Source: JAHDCJ01 sp039028895 (GTDB lineage Bacteria > Bacteroidota > Bacteroidia > Chitinophagales > Saprospiraceae). Taken from it: a stretch of DNA of 64,000 nt. Under the pieces are notes generated by a model that saw only the letters and a program-made list of their open reading frames with translations, had not been told where the DNA came from and did not search any database. Position 1 is the stretch's first letter, and the number at the start of each line of letters is the position of its first letter. Below are positions 15,940-24,609 of the stretch, piece by piece. Both the position numbers and the translations under genes were made by a program. Location: positions 53,281-117,280 of the forward strand of contig JBCCHF010000017.1 in NCBI GenBank assembly GCA_039028895.1, read 5' to 3'.

Positions 15940-18900
15940 TTATCCTTCAAGCTCGCCAAGTAGTTCCATTATGGTTTCTTCTATGTGGGCTGCTAATTGT
16001 CGAATTGTAGGGAATTCAAACACTTTATTCAACTGGAGTTCCAGTTCGAAAGCTTCATTGATCCGGGCAATAAGCCGGATGGCAGCCAATGAATGGCCGC
16101 CCAGATCAAGGAAGTTGTCATGAATACCGATTTTCTGCAACTGTAGAACTTCCGACCAGATTCCTTCAAGCATTTCTTCGATCTCATTCTCAGGTGCGAC
16201 ATATTCGACACTACTTTCTGACCGATTGCCGCCCGGTTCTGGCAATTTTGAGCGGTCGATCTTTCCATTTGGCGAAAGCGGCATTTCAGAAAGTCTGATA
16301 AAATGCGAAGGCACCATATAGTCAGGAAGATGGTTCGCCAGGAATGTTCTGATTTCTTTTGAAGGAATGGATTGCTCTCCAATGTAGTAGGCAACCAGCG
16401 ATTGGTTGTTGTCTTTAGAACGCGGCGTTAGTGTATAACCTATTTCCTCCATAATGCGTTTGACCTCTACTTCGTCTACCTCTTCATTGATCTCTTCAAG
16501 AGCAGCATCTCTGGATTTATGGCCAATTCTCACATCCCAGCTATAAGGAAATGCATAATTATTATAGCCTTTATCATTTTTATGTACATAAATTCCGACC
16601 TGGTTGATCAGACAATTTGTTGATCGTCCTGTATCTGATGGTCGCACCCACGGGAGACGGTTGTCAAGGTAGTCCAGCATTTCATCAAGGTGCACATCAG
16701 TATATCGATAAAAATCAAGGAATTGGACTTTTTCAAACACCTCGTCTGTTTCATACATGGAAACATCAAGTGTTTGGCAAACAGCATCGTCAACACGATG
16801 ATAAACTTTTCGGGCATTTAGGATGATCTGATCAATTCTGTCGACATCAACTTCATCACTCCAAAATAATTCCTCAGTGAGCCTTGTTTCGAAAAACTGG
16901 CCTCTGGATAATCCAGTAACAATATAAGGGATACCCTTCTCGAGCGCAATTTTAGTGCTTAAAGTATAAATGGTTTTGAAACATCCATTACAAACATTGC
17001 TATGGCGGTGCAGACTGTCAACGAATATGGTATTCATAGCGTCTGTTTTACCGATAACCAAGTCAACCCCTAATTCATTGGTTACCCTTCTCACGTTATC
17101 AAGGGCTTGTTCGGAGATATAACCATTATCGAGTGTAAAAGCTAGAACTTTCAACCCCATTTCCACCAATTGGGCCATGGCATAAGTACTGTCTTTACCA
17201 CCACTTAACAGTGACATGCAATCATATTCTCCTTGACGCTTTGCTTTCGAGGCTTGGAAAAGCGATTTGAGGTCGTCCATTGTTTTGAAATATTGCCGTG
17301 CCTTTTTCTGATAACTTTCAAAAGAGTTACATAAATGACAGACTCCTTCGTCATCATATTGGGCATCAGGGTAATTGGACGGAAGCCCGCATTTTACACA
17401 ATATTGAATATCTTCATCAGCTAGTCTGAACTGTTTCTCCTTGAGGGTAACAACGGTTTCCCCTATCAAAGGGTGAGCAGCCAAAGCGGACTCTATTTCT
17501 CCAAGCTCTATTCTGATTCCGCCAATTTTCACCTGTTGATCCTTGCGGCCCAGGTATTCCAATTGACCTTTTTCATTTAATCTGACAAGGTCACCGGTCT
17601 TATATAGTTTTTGGCCTTTTTCAAAAGGGTTGGCAATGAAACTTTTGGTGGTAAGTTCTTCGTTTTCCCAATAACCTCCAGCCAGGCCAAGACCAGCGAT
17701 ATAAAGTTCTCCGGGAACGCCCTGAGGGGTTAGCTGTTGTTGTTCGTTTAGGACCAATGCCTTCATCCCTGAAGTCGGAGTACCGATCGGTACTGACACG
17801 CCGGTATCAATCATCGGATTATATTTGTACAACACACATCCTACGGTAGCTTCCGTTGGTCCGTATTCATTATAGATATCAATGCCTCCGCCAAAAGCAT
17901 TATTCACTGATTTTGCTAAATCTGACTTAAAATCCTCACCACCCACAATCATGGCTTTAATCCTTGAATCTGTCAAGTCAAGATCTTTGATCAAAGCAAG
18001 GTGGGAAGGTGTCAATTTGATAATGTCAACAGCATTTTCACGTATGACTTCCATAATTGAAAGATCAGCCCCTGTATCACTTTCTTCATAAACCACAATG
18101 CGGCCTCCCGAAACAAGCGGGGCAAAAATGGAAGTTACCGTAAGATCGAAGCCAATCATGGTAAACAACGGATAAGCTGAATTTTCAACCCGATTATAGG
18201 TATCAGCTGCCCAGGAAGCATAATTTGCCAACGAATCATGGCTTATCATAACTCCTTTCGGTTTTCCGGTAGAACCGGAAGTGTACATTATATAAGCCAG
18301 GTCATCGCTTTCTGCTTGAACGCCCGGATTTACTGATTTTTGTTGCCGGATAAAGCCTTCATCCTCACCGAGGTGAATGACCCGGTAACTCGACTTCTTA
18401 ATCTTCGAAGACAACCCTTTGTGGGTGATCACCATAGATGCCCCACAATTATCAAGCATATAGGCAACACGCTCTTGCGGATAATTCGAGGCAATAGGGA
18501 CATAAACCCCTCCAGCCTTTAGAACACCCATGACCGATACCAGAAAATCCGATGAACGTTTGAGAAACAAAGCAACTCGATCTCCTTGATTTAAGCCATT
18601 GGCTAATAAGTAATGAGCCAGTTGATTGGCACTCTCGTTTAGCATGCCATACGTAAACTCATTATTCTTCTCAATAATAACAATCCGATTAACTTGCTTA
18701 TGAGTTTGGGCTTCAAAAAGCTCCACAACATTTGGTACGCTAATTATTTTTTCATGACCTGAATTCCAGTTGTTGATATCATGGATATCTTCTGAAGTAA
18801 CCACAGCAGGATCTGCAATTTTTTGCTTCCTGTTTTCAATGATCGCATCAAGAATGTTTAGAAAGTGCTGCGGTACTTTTTGCTGAATGCGATCATTAAA

Positions 18901-20124
18901 AACATCAATATTCAAGTCAAAATACAATTGGATATTACCGGAAGCATCAAAATCATGCACCTGCATCCTCAAATGATGTCTTGGATCACAATGATCAGGG
19001 TGAATCCATTCAGATTGCATTGGCATATTTCCGAAGTCAGAAAATTCCGCATGGATATAATTCAGGATTACATTAAAGTTGCGGTTAAGTTCTGCCGAAC
19101 TGGCCCCGGGCTGAGCAAACCTCAGGAATCCATTTGTTTCTGTCTTCACTTTCTGGATCAAAGAACTGAAGGATTCATTTTCTTCGATTCCAGCAATCAA
19201 AGGAAAAATCTCAATAAAAACCCCCGGACTATTTTTGAAATCCGCAGTTGGTCGGTTATGAGCAGGTGTGCCGATTGACAGCTGTTTCTGGCCGCTTGTG
19301 CGGTAAAGGAAAGCGAACAGGGCAGTTGTAAAAATATTGAATAAAGACAAGTGTTCAGTCCAAGCCCTTAAGTCAGGCTCTTTGGTGAGAGCCCTCAGTT
19401 TCTCTGATCGCTCAGGGCCAAGGTCGAGCAATAATCGGTTAGTCCTTGAAGTACCGCTATTGTTTTTATTGCCATACAATTTTGGGGATTCGGGCAACTG
19501 AGACAATCTCTTTTTCCAATATTCACGAGCATCCGATTTTGCTGGGTCCTGCTTTGCGTCTCTTTCGAAGCTTATGTAATCAGAAAACTGTGGCAGTACA
19601 TAGGCTTTTCCCAGGTCATCCTTTAAAGCCAGGGCATAATAATCTATCATGGCTTTGTAGAGAACCGATACGGCCCATGCATCTGTAATCAGGTGATGTT
19701 GGTTGAACAACCAGGCATAATGAACATTGGAAAATTTCACTAAAGCGGAATCAAAGCAGCAGGTAGAGAGGTCCAGCTTTTTCTGGCTACGTTCCTTGGC
19801 CCATAGTTGAAATTTTGCGTTTGGGTGGTTGAGACCAGACCAATCCAAAATTTCAAGCTCGTATGGAAACTCGGACAATACCTGCTGACGTGGGCCCTCA
19901 CCTTCCACTGTGAACACTGTTCGCATGGCGTCGCTGTTATCAACGATCTTTTTGAACGCAGCCTTAAAGGCTTGGATATCGATTTCTCCTTTCAGGTCAA
20001 AGACCAGTACCATATTATAAAGAGGGGCATCAGGGTTCATTTCCTGCCCCGTCCACATCAGCAACTGGCTTTGGGTTAAACCAATGGCCAGTTCGTCATT
20101 CGGTTTTGAAGTTTGAATTTCCAT
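15940..20124 (-). CDS. NRPS module C-A-PCP with a zinc-finger PP-loop ATPase domain inserted in the adenylation domain
   Basis: 1394 residues. Condensation domain ~10-440 (HHLITD, His143-Asp148). Adenylation core ~490-890 with A3 YTSGSTGKPKGV (from 614), A5 NEYGPTEATVG and A8 VKIGGIRIELGEIE (Lys866). Pocket residues extracted by alignment to GrsA read D-L-T-K-I-G-E-V-G-K, one change from the established Asn code DLTKLGEVGK. Between A8 and A9, residues ~890-1240 form an inserted domain with a CVKC/CHLC zinc knuckle (909, 912, 929, 932), PP-loop SGGKDS (974-979) and CNGC (1045, 1048). It resembles N-acetyl sugar amidotransferases of the WbpG type. A9 LPDYMVP and A10 NGKIDR follow, then PCP (LGGHSL, Ser1345). 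There is no thioesterase, so the chain must pass to another protein. It starts six bases after the free carrier-protein gene. Confidence 0.93.
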   Translation of the reverse strand: MEIQTSKPNDELAIGLTQSQLLMWTGQEMNPDAPLYNMVLVFDLKGEIDIQAFKAAFKKIVDNSDAMRTVFTVEGEGPRQQVLSEFPYELEILDWSGLNHPNAKFQLWAKERSQKKLDLSTCCFDSALVKFSNVHYAWLFNQHHLITDAWAVSVLYKAMIDYYALALKDDLGKAYVLPQFSDYISFERDAKQDPAKSDAREYWKKRLSQLPESPKLYGNKNNSGTSRTNRLLLDLGPERSEKLRALTKEPDLRAWTEHLSLFNIFTTALFAFLYRTSGQKQLSIGTPAHNRPTADFKNSPGVFIEIFPLIAGIEENESFSSLIQKVKTETNGFLRFAQPGASSAELNRNFNVILNYIHAEFSDFGNMPMQSEWIHPDHCDPRHHLRMQVHDFDASGNIQLYFDLNIDVFNDRIQQKVPQHFLNILDAIIENRKQKIADPAVVTSEDIHDINNWNSGHEKIISVPNVVELFEAQTHKQVNRIVIIEKNNEFTYGMLNESANQLAHYLLANGLNQGDRVALFLKRSSDFLVSVMGVLKAGGVYVPIASNYPQERVAYMLDNCGASMVITHKGLSSKIKKSSYRVIHLGEDEGFIRQQKSVNPGVQAESDDLAYIMYTSGSTGKPKGVMISHDSLANYASWAADTYNRVENSAYPLFTMIGFDLTVTSIFAPLVSGGRIVVYEESDTGADLSIMEVIRENAVDIIKLTPSHLALIKDLDLTDSRIKAMIVGGEDFKSDLAKSVNNAFGGGIDIYNEYGPTEATVGCVLYKYNPMIDTGVSVPIGTPTSGMKALVLNEQQQLTPQGVPGELYIAGLGLAGGYWENEELTTKSFIANPFEKGQKLYKTGDLVRLNEKGQLEYLGRKDQQVKIGGIRIELGEIESALAAHPLIGETVVTLKEKQFRLADEDIQYCVKCGLPSNYPDAQYDDEGVCHLCNSFESYQKKARQYFKTMDDLKSLFQASKAKRQGEYDCMSLLSGGKDSTYAMAQLVEMGLKVLAFTLDNGYISEQALDNVRRVTNELGVDLVIGKTDAMNTIFVDSLHRHSNVCNGCFKTIYTLSTKIALEKGIPYIVTGLSRGQFFETRLTEELFWSDEVDVDRIDQIILNARKVYHRVDDAVCQTLDVSMYETDEVFEKVQFLDFYRYTDVHLDEMLDYLDNRLPWVRPSDTGRSTNCLINQVGIYVHKNDKGYNNYAFPYSWDVRIGHKSRDAALEEINEEVDEVEVKRIMEEIGYTLTPRSKDNNQSLVAYYIGEQSIPSKEIRTFLANHLPDYMVPSHFIRLSEMPLSPNGKIDRSKLPEPGGNRSESSVEYVAPENEIEEMLEGIWSEVLQLQKIGIHDNFLDLGGHSLAAIRLIARINEAFELELQLNKVFEFPTIRQLAAHIEETIMELLGELEG

Positions 20125-20130
20125 GTCAAC

Positions 20131-20367
20131 TTACTTTCTTCCTTCGAGATAACTACTGATCGCGTCGATAGTCATGAAGTTTTCGATGGTCATATCTTCA
20201 GGTGGGACCTTGAGTTCAAAGTGATTTTCGATGAAAGCAATCAGGTTCATCATCCCCATTGAGTCGACTAATCCGCTTCCCAGGAGGTCGTCTTCAGCCG
20301 CCAGTTCGACATTTCCTCTGCCTCCGAGAAGTTTATCATGTACATAGTCTAGCAAAATTTCATTCAT
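20131..20367 (-). CDS. Free-standing peptidyl/acyl carrier protein
   Basis: A 78-residue carrier protein with the phosphopantetheine site LVDSMGMM (Ser36). It lies between the free adenylation enzyme (ATGA overlap at 20364..20367) and the NRPS module (six-base gap), and a PltE-like dehydrogenase precedes both. That three-gene set, adenylation enzyme, carrier and flavin dehydrogenase, is the PltF/PltL/PltE or AnaC/AnaD/AnaB system that loads proline and oxidises it while thioester-bound. It should be primed by the Sfp-type transferase at 35816. Confidence 0.9.
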   Translation of the reverse strand: MNEILLDYVHDKLLGGRGNVELAAEDDLLGSGLVDSMGMMNLIAFIENHFELKVPPEDMTIENFMTIDAISSYLEGRK

Positions 20368-21935
20368 TCTTTCTGTAGTTTGCTTCTTTGTTCCTGCAAA
20401 AGTAATCGGTTAATCTTTCCAGATGTAGTTCTTGGAAGAGATTGCGAAATTATTATTTTTCGTGGAATTGCATACCAGGGAAGGTGGTTTGACATATGTG
20501 CCTTCAATTCTTCTTCACTTATTGCAGATCCAGCTTTCAGGATCACTGCTGATTCGATTAATTGACCTTCATCATTTATCCTTACCGGAAAAACAGCAGC
20601 TTCTTCCACCCCTTCGTGCATTACTAGAACAGCTTCGACTTCATCAAGTTCAACGCGATAGCCTCTTGTTTTTATTTGGCGGTCTTTTCTGCCCAAAAAA
20701 AGCATGTTTCCGTCAGGTTGAAGCTTTACCAAATCTCCAGTTCTGTAATATCTTTCAATTTGTCCGTTGGTGTTTTCGAAATGGAGAATAGATCGATTCG
20801 TTAGATCGGGCTGTTTCCAATAGCCTTTCATCATGGTTATCGTAGCGATCAATAATTCTCCGGGCTCATTCACCGCTACCATTTGATCATTTTGATCAAC
20901 AATCATCATTTGGGTTTGATCCCAAACCGTTCCTAAAGGAATTGATTCTATCTCCTCAGGAAGCGTCTTAAAGTTGTAGTATGTACACTGATTAACCTCA
21001 GCAGGTCCATAAACATTGCTAAATGTAGCCTGGGGCCAAAGTTGCATGATAGCTTTTAGATGTTTGACAGGAAAAGGTTCTCCACCGTAAAGGACCCAGC
21101 GCAAACTGGTTAAATCTCTTTGGTCCAGCACTCCCCTCGTCAGCATTTGGATTAAAGCCAGAGGAACAGAATACCAGATCGTCATTTTTTCCTTTTCCAT
21201 TAGCTGTGTAAGACTTGCCGGCATCTTGGTGTGAGCATCAGGTACAATAACACTTGTTGCACAAGTCAGTGGGGCTGTAAAATATCCTAGTGTGGAAATG
21301 TCAAAATGAAGCGGAGCATGATTTCCGATTACATCATTTTCAGTTAGGTTATAAAGGGCAGCTGAAAGCCTTGCATAACTTAGTCCACTAAAATGCGTAT
21401 GCATGATGCCCTTGGGAGTGCCCGTAGAGCCAGAGGTATACATGATATAGGCCAGGTCATTTTCATTTAATTCAGGTCGCTTAAAAGAATTGGGAAAGTT
21501 GCTGACATCATCCCAGGAAAACACATCAATATTCCATTCACCATTACAACCAATCAGCGTTTTCAGCCCGGTTGGTGCTTCAAACAAAACATGAAGTCCT
21601 CTTTTTTGAGTTGGATTAGCAATTAATACCCGAATTTCACAATCCTCAATTAAAAAGCGAGTTCTGGAAGCTGGAGCATGAGGATCGAGTGGAACATAAA
21701 CAGCACCTGCCTTCATTATTCCATAGATAGCGATCGCAGATTCTAGAGAACGGTTCATGTTGACACCTACCCGATCCCCTTTTTCAACCCCTTGGTCAAT
21801 TAACAGGGCGGCTAATTGGTTAGTCAACAAATGAAGGTCGCCGAAAGTAATGGTTTTGGCTCCGCATTTGAAAGCCTCCTTTTCGGGAAACCGTGAAGCG
21901 CCGATTTCTATAGTATGGTGTAATAGTGTAATCAA
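20364..21935 (-). CDS. Stand-alone adenylation enzyme, probably prolyl-AMP ligase for a starter unit
   Basis: 523 residues forming a complete A domain without carrier or condensation domains. A3 is YTSGSTGTPKGI, A5 NVYGPAEVNQC, A7 YRTGDLV, A8 IKTRGYRVELDEVE and A10 Lys lies in TSGKINR. Pocket residues aligned to GrsA read D-I-L-Y-L-G-V-Q-C-K. This is close to the starter-type proline pockets as I recall them for PltF/CloN4-like enzymes (about D-L-L-Y-L-A-L-V-C-K) and unlike the elongation-type Pro code. The downstream carrier protein and upstream dehydrogenase support proline loading. The substrate call rests on this comparison and on context, so Pro is likely but not proven. Confidence 0.85.
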   Translation of the reverse strand: MITLLHHTIEIGASRFPEKEAFKCGAKTITFGDLHLLTNQLAALLIDQGVEKGDRVGVNMNRSLESAIAIYGIMKAGAVYVPLDPHAPASRTRFLIEDCEIRVLIANPTQKRGLHVLFEAPTGLKTLIGCNGEWNIDVFSWDDVSNFPNSFKRPELNENDLAYIMYTSGSTGTPKGIMHTHFSGLSYARLSAALYNLTENDVIGNHAPLHFDISTLGYFTAPLTCATSVIVPDAHTKMPASLTQLMEKEKMTIWYSVPLALIQMLTRGVLDQRDLTSLRWVLYGGEPFPVKHLKAIMQLWPQATFSNVYGPAEVNQCTYYNFKTLPEEIESIPLGTVWDQTQMMIVDQNDQMVAVNEPGELLIATITMMKGYWKQPDLTNRSILHFENTNGQIERYYRTGDLVKLQPDGNMLFLGRKDRQIKTRGYRVELDEVEAVLVMHEGVEEAAVFPVRINDEGQLIESAVILKAGSAISEEELKAHMSNHLPWYAIPRKIIISQSLPRTTSGKINRLLLQEQRSKLQKE

Positions 21936-21944
21936 TTCCAGGTG

Positions 21945-23096
21945 TTAAATACCGAGCAATCTGGCAATAATATTTCTTTGGATATCTGAAGTTCCGGCAT
22001 ATAAAACGCCCCCAACAGCATCTCTAAGGTCTCTTTCTATACCTTCTTCAGTCAGGTATCCATTGCCACCGAAGGTTCTTATGGTATCAAGACTTGAAGT
22101 AATAAAGTTTTCGCTCAAATAAAGCTTTAACATTGCTGCTTCCAGCATAGCTGATTGACCTGTCTTTTTTAACCAGGCCACTTTATACAATAGCAAGCGT
22201 GATGTTTCAAGTCTCATTTTCATATCAGCTATCCGGTTGGAAACAGACTGGAATTTACCGATTTTCTGTCCGTATTGTTCTCGTGTCCTGGCGTATTCAA
22301 TGGTATTTTCCAATTGTCGCTCCATAGTCCCTAATTGGCTAGCAAGGATACAACATCGTTCATATTCAAGAGAATGGTTCATTAAACTGAAACCTGCACC
22401 TTCCCCTCCAAGTCGGTTTTCTTCGGGTAAGAAGCAGTTCTCGAGGTATAGTTCTCCAAATGGAATTGTCCTTAATCCCATTTTTTCATGGGTTTCGCTT
22501 GCCGAAAATCCCTCCATACCTTTTTCAACCAGAAATGCAGTTACTCCCCATCTGCCAAGTTTGGGGTTAACCGTTGCTAGAATCAGTGCTACATCGCAAA
22601 TAGGACCAAATGTAACCAGGCGTTTAGTCCCGTTGAGTATATATCCACCATCGGTTTTTTCGGCAGTCATCTTTAAGCTGAAAACATCTGAACCTGCTTC
22701 TGGCTCAGTTAATGCATGAGCTCCAATCCATTTACCACTAACAAAAGCTGGAAGAAACTTGTTCTTCTGAGCTTCAGTACCAAACTGAACTACAGGCAAT
22801 TGCACAGTCCACATTTGAGCATTCAAGCCAAAAGCAAGACCTGTATCTTTACAGCCATACCCAAAACCTTCCATAGCCAACATCGCTGACAGTATGTCTA
22901 TCTCTTCATGTTTTCCACCATATGCCGAAGGAGCAGCAAGTGCCTGAATCCCGAAATCAGCGCATTTCTGCCAATTTTCACGATCAAAAACACCGTGCTT
23001 GTCATTATGGACGATATCGTCATTAAGTTTTTCAGACGCAAATTCTACAAAATTTGCTCTTAGTCCCAACTGCTCTTCAGTCCAAGAAAAATCCAT
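21945..23096 (-). CDS. Acyl-CoA-dehydrogenase-family flavoenzyme, probable prolyl-carrier oxidase
   Basis: 383 residues of the acyl-CoA dehydrogenase fold, expected to bind FAD and oxidise a carrier-bound prolyl thioester to dehydroprolyl or pyrrole-2-carboxyl. The normal catalytic Glu of medium-chain enzymes is absent: the motif reads YAGTSDIQR instead of YEGT. A Glu is present at the alternative, isovaleryl-type position in LEYERCC (Glu246), the place used by prolyl-ACP oxidases such as AnaB and PltE. The FAD/substrate loops WIGAHALTEPEAGSD and RTFGGNGYL are intact. It leads the tight operon ACAD-A-PCP-NRPS (9-base gap to the next gene). Whether it performs a two- or four-electron oxidation cannot be read. 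Confidence 0.88.
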   Translation of the reverse strand: MDFSWTEEQLGLRANFVEFASEKLNDDIVHNDKHGVFDRENWQKCADFGIQALAAPSAYGGKHEEIDILSAMLAMEGFGYGCKDTGLAFGLNAQMWTVQLPVVQFGTEAQKNKFLPAFVSGKWIGAHALTEPEAGSDVFSLKMTAEKTDGGYILNGTKRLVTFGPICDVALILATVNPKLGRWGVTAFLVEKGMEGFSASETHEKMGLRTIPFGELYLENCFLPEENRLGGEGAGFSLMNHSLEYERCCILASQLGTMERQLENTIEYARTREQYGQKIGKFQSVSNRIADMKMRLETSRLLLYKVAWLKKTGQSAMLEAAMLKLYLSENFITSSLDTIRTFGGNGYLTEEGIERDLRDAVGGVLYAGTSDIQRNIIARLLGI

Positions 23097-23220
23097 TGAA
23101 AATATTTTTCAAACTTATTATTTATCCACAAAATCTGGATTAAAATCCAAACATACTTATCCGCAGGTATTAAAAAAAATTCCGCCCTATTTATAAATAA
23201 ATTGGGTTGGAAATTAAAAA

Positions 23221-23301
23221 GGAGAGGTTCAATGAAAATTGTAGAGGCTTTATATCAAAATTTTCCATTTATTGGAAAATGTCGAAAAATATGAAACCTC
23301 C
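23221..23301. repeat. Nested inverted repeats between the ornithine cyclodeaminase and dehydrogenase genes
   Basis: GGAGAGGTT (23221..23229) can pair with AACCTCC (23295..23301), and inside it ATTTTCCA (23260..23267) faces TGGAAAAT (23273..23280) as a perfect 8-bp stem with a 5-nt loop. The element sits in the 237-base gap that separates ornithine cyclodeaminase from the next gene of the leftward operon. It could be a terminator/attenuator for the first gene or a processing site that sets different expression levels. No long T-tract follows on the leftward strand. Confidence 0.4.
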
Positions 23302-23333
23302 TGGAAAATAATCCTGGACTAGTTATAAGTGAT

Positions 23334-24422
23334 TTACTTACCTTGAGTCTGTAGAACTGACGCCATCGCGCCAAGAAATTCGTAAGGGTTTTTCGCATCT
23401 TTAGGTACAAACTCGATATCCACTGCTTTGCCCAAACCAAGCTTAGCAGCATACTCGAGAAACAATTCCATAACCACACTATCCTCCAGAGTCCAACCAG
23501 TAGAATCAAAAACACTTAACTCCTGTTGAACATTTTTGAATTTATCCTGTGATTTTACAACTTCTGCAAAATCAGGACCTATTTGTTCTTTGGTCAATTG
23601 CTGGCACTCCCCTTCTATTACTGCCTGACCAATGAAATCAGGACATACAAAACTTTTTTCCAGAAGATCAAGTGGTACTTCAATTTTTCCTGGGAAATCA
23701 GATCCAACGGCATTCACATGTAAATGAGGTTTGGTTGCCAAACCAGAAAACAAGGGTCCTTTGCCAACATCAATAGACGTTGCTGTTACAAGTATATCAG
23801 ATTCTTTTACTATTTCTTCTATCTCCGCCACTTCGAACTCTACATCAAGACCAAGAATTTCAGTTCTGGTCACTAAGGATTCTGCGGCAGCAGGATCAAC
23901 ATCGTAAATCAATATTTTTTCAAAGTCAAAAACTCTGGATAAGGCGTGAAGTTGAGTAACTGCCTGGGCTCCACAACCTATCATTCCCAGTACTTTGGAA
24001 TCTGGATGAGCCAATACCTTACTAGCTAACGCAGAAGCTGCTCCTGTTCGCAAAGCTGTTAAGAAAACGCCGTCAGTAATGCCCATCAGGTGTCCCGTGG
24101 TAGTATCATAAAGAGAAAAGGTGGAAAGAATAGTTGGCAAGCCACTCATTATAGGGTTATTGGGATGATAACCTACAATTTTGATAAGGATCTTTCCGCC
24201 TTTTTTATGGAGAGGCATCCATTCTATCAACCCCGGATAGGGTTTTTCATAATTAAAACCAGAACGTATAGGTATTTCTGTTTCACTGGGGTCAAAATTA
24301 ATAATAGCGGTTTCCATTCGGGTTATTAAATCATCCATTATGGCATTTAATCCACGATTAAGGACAATTTGTTGCATATCTTCCCCGGTGAGAATAAGAG
24401 AACTATTAGTTGGGTGCTTCAT
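23334..24422 (-). CDS. Ornithine cyclodeaminase / mu-crystallin family enzyme
   Basis: 362 residues of the ornithine cyclodeaminase family, which turn L-ornithine into L-proline plus ammonia using bound NAD+; some relatives are amino-acid or imine dehydrogenases. The Rossmann loop is LGMIGCGAQAVTQLHAL, and substrate residues lie in the TALRTGAASALAS segment. The catalytic Asp of the studied enzyme corresponds to Asp242 in AVGSDFPGKIE. It is the most upstream leftward gene, 237 bases before the prolyl-oxidase gene, so a role in supplying proline (or a proline analogue) to the starter system is a natural reading. Other members make 2,3-diaminopropionate precursors (SbnB), so that alternative should be kept in mind. 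Confidence 0.87.
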   Translation of the reverse strand: MKHPTNSSLILTGEDMQQIVLNRGLNAIMDDLITRMETAIINFDPSETEIPIRSGFNYEKPYPGLIEWMPLHKKGGKILIKIVGYHPNNPIMSGLPTILSTFSLYDTTTGHLMGITDGVFLTALRTGAASALASKVLAHPDSKVLGMIGCGAQAVTQLHALSRVFDFEKILIYDVDPAAAESLVTRTEILGLDVEFEVAEIEEIVKESDILVTATSIDVGKGPLFSGLATKPHLHVNAVGSDFPGKIEVPLDLLEKSFVCPDFIGQAVIEGECQQLTKEQIGPDFAEVVKSQDKFKNVQQELSVFDSTGWTLEDSVVMELFLEYAAKLGLGKAVDIEFVPKDAKNPYEFLGAMASVLQTQGK

Positions 24423-24609
24423 TTATCAGGTGGCTTAGAACTGCATTGAAACAATCAAAAATAAATTTTTGTTTAGATTAAGTCAATGCTTGATCTATTT
24501 ACATGAAAAATCAAAAAAAAATTGAAAACCTTGAGGGGGTGGGTCATACTGATTTTACGACCAAAAAATAAACCTAATACTATTCTTTCAAAAAATATAT
24601 ATTTGGGCC

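Noticed and set aside
16029..16394. 121-codon frame on the minus strand inside the NRPS gene
   Set aside because: Alternate frame of the A10/PCP-coding region; translation has no recognisable domain.
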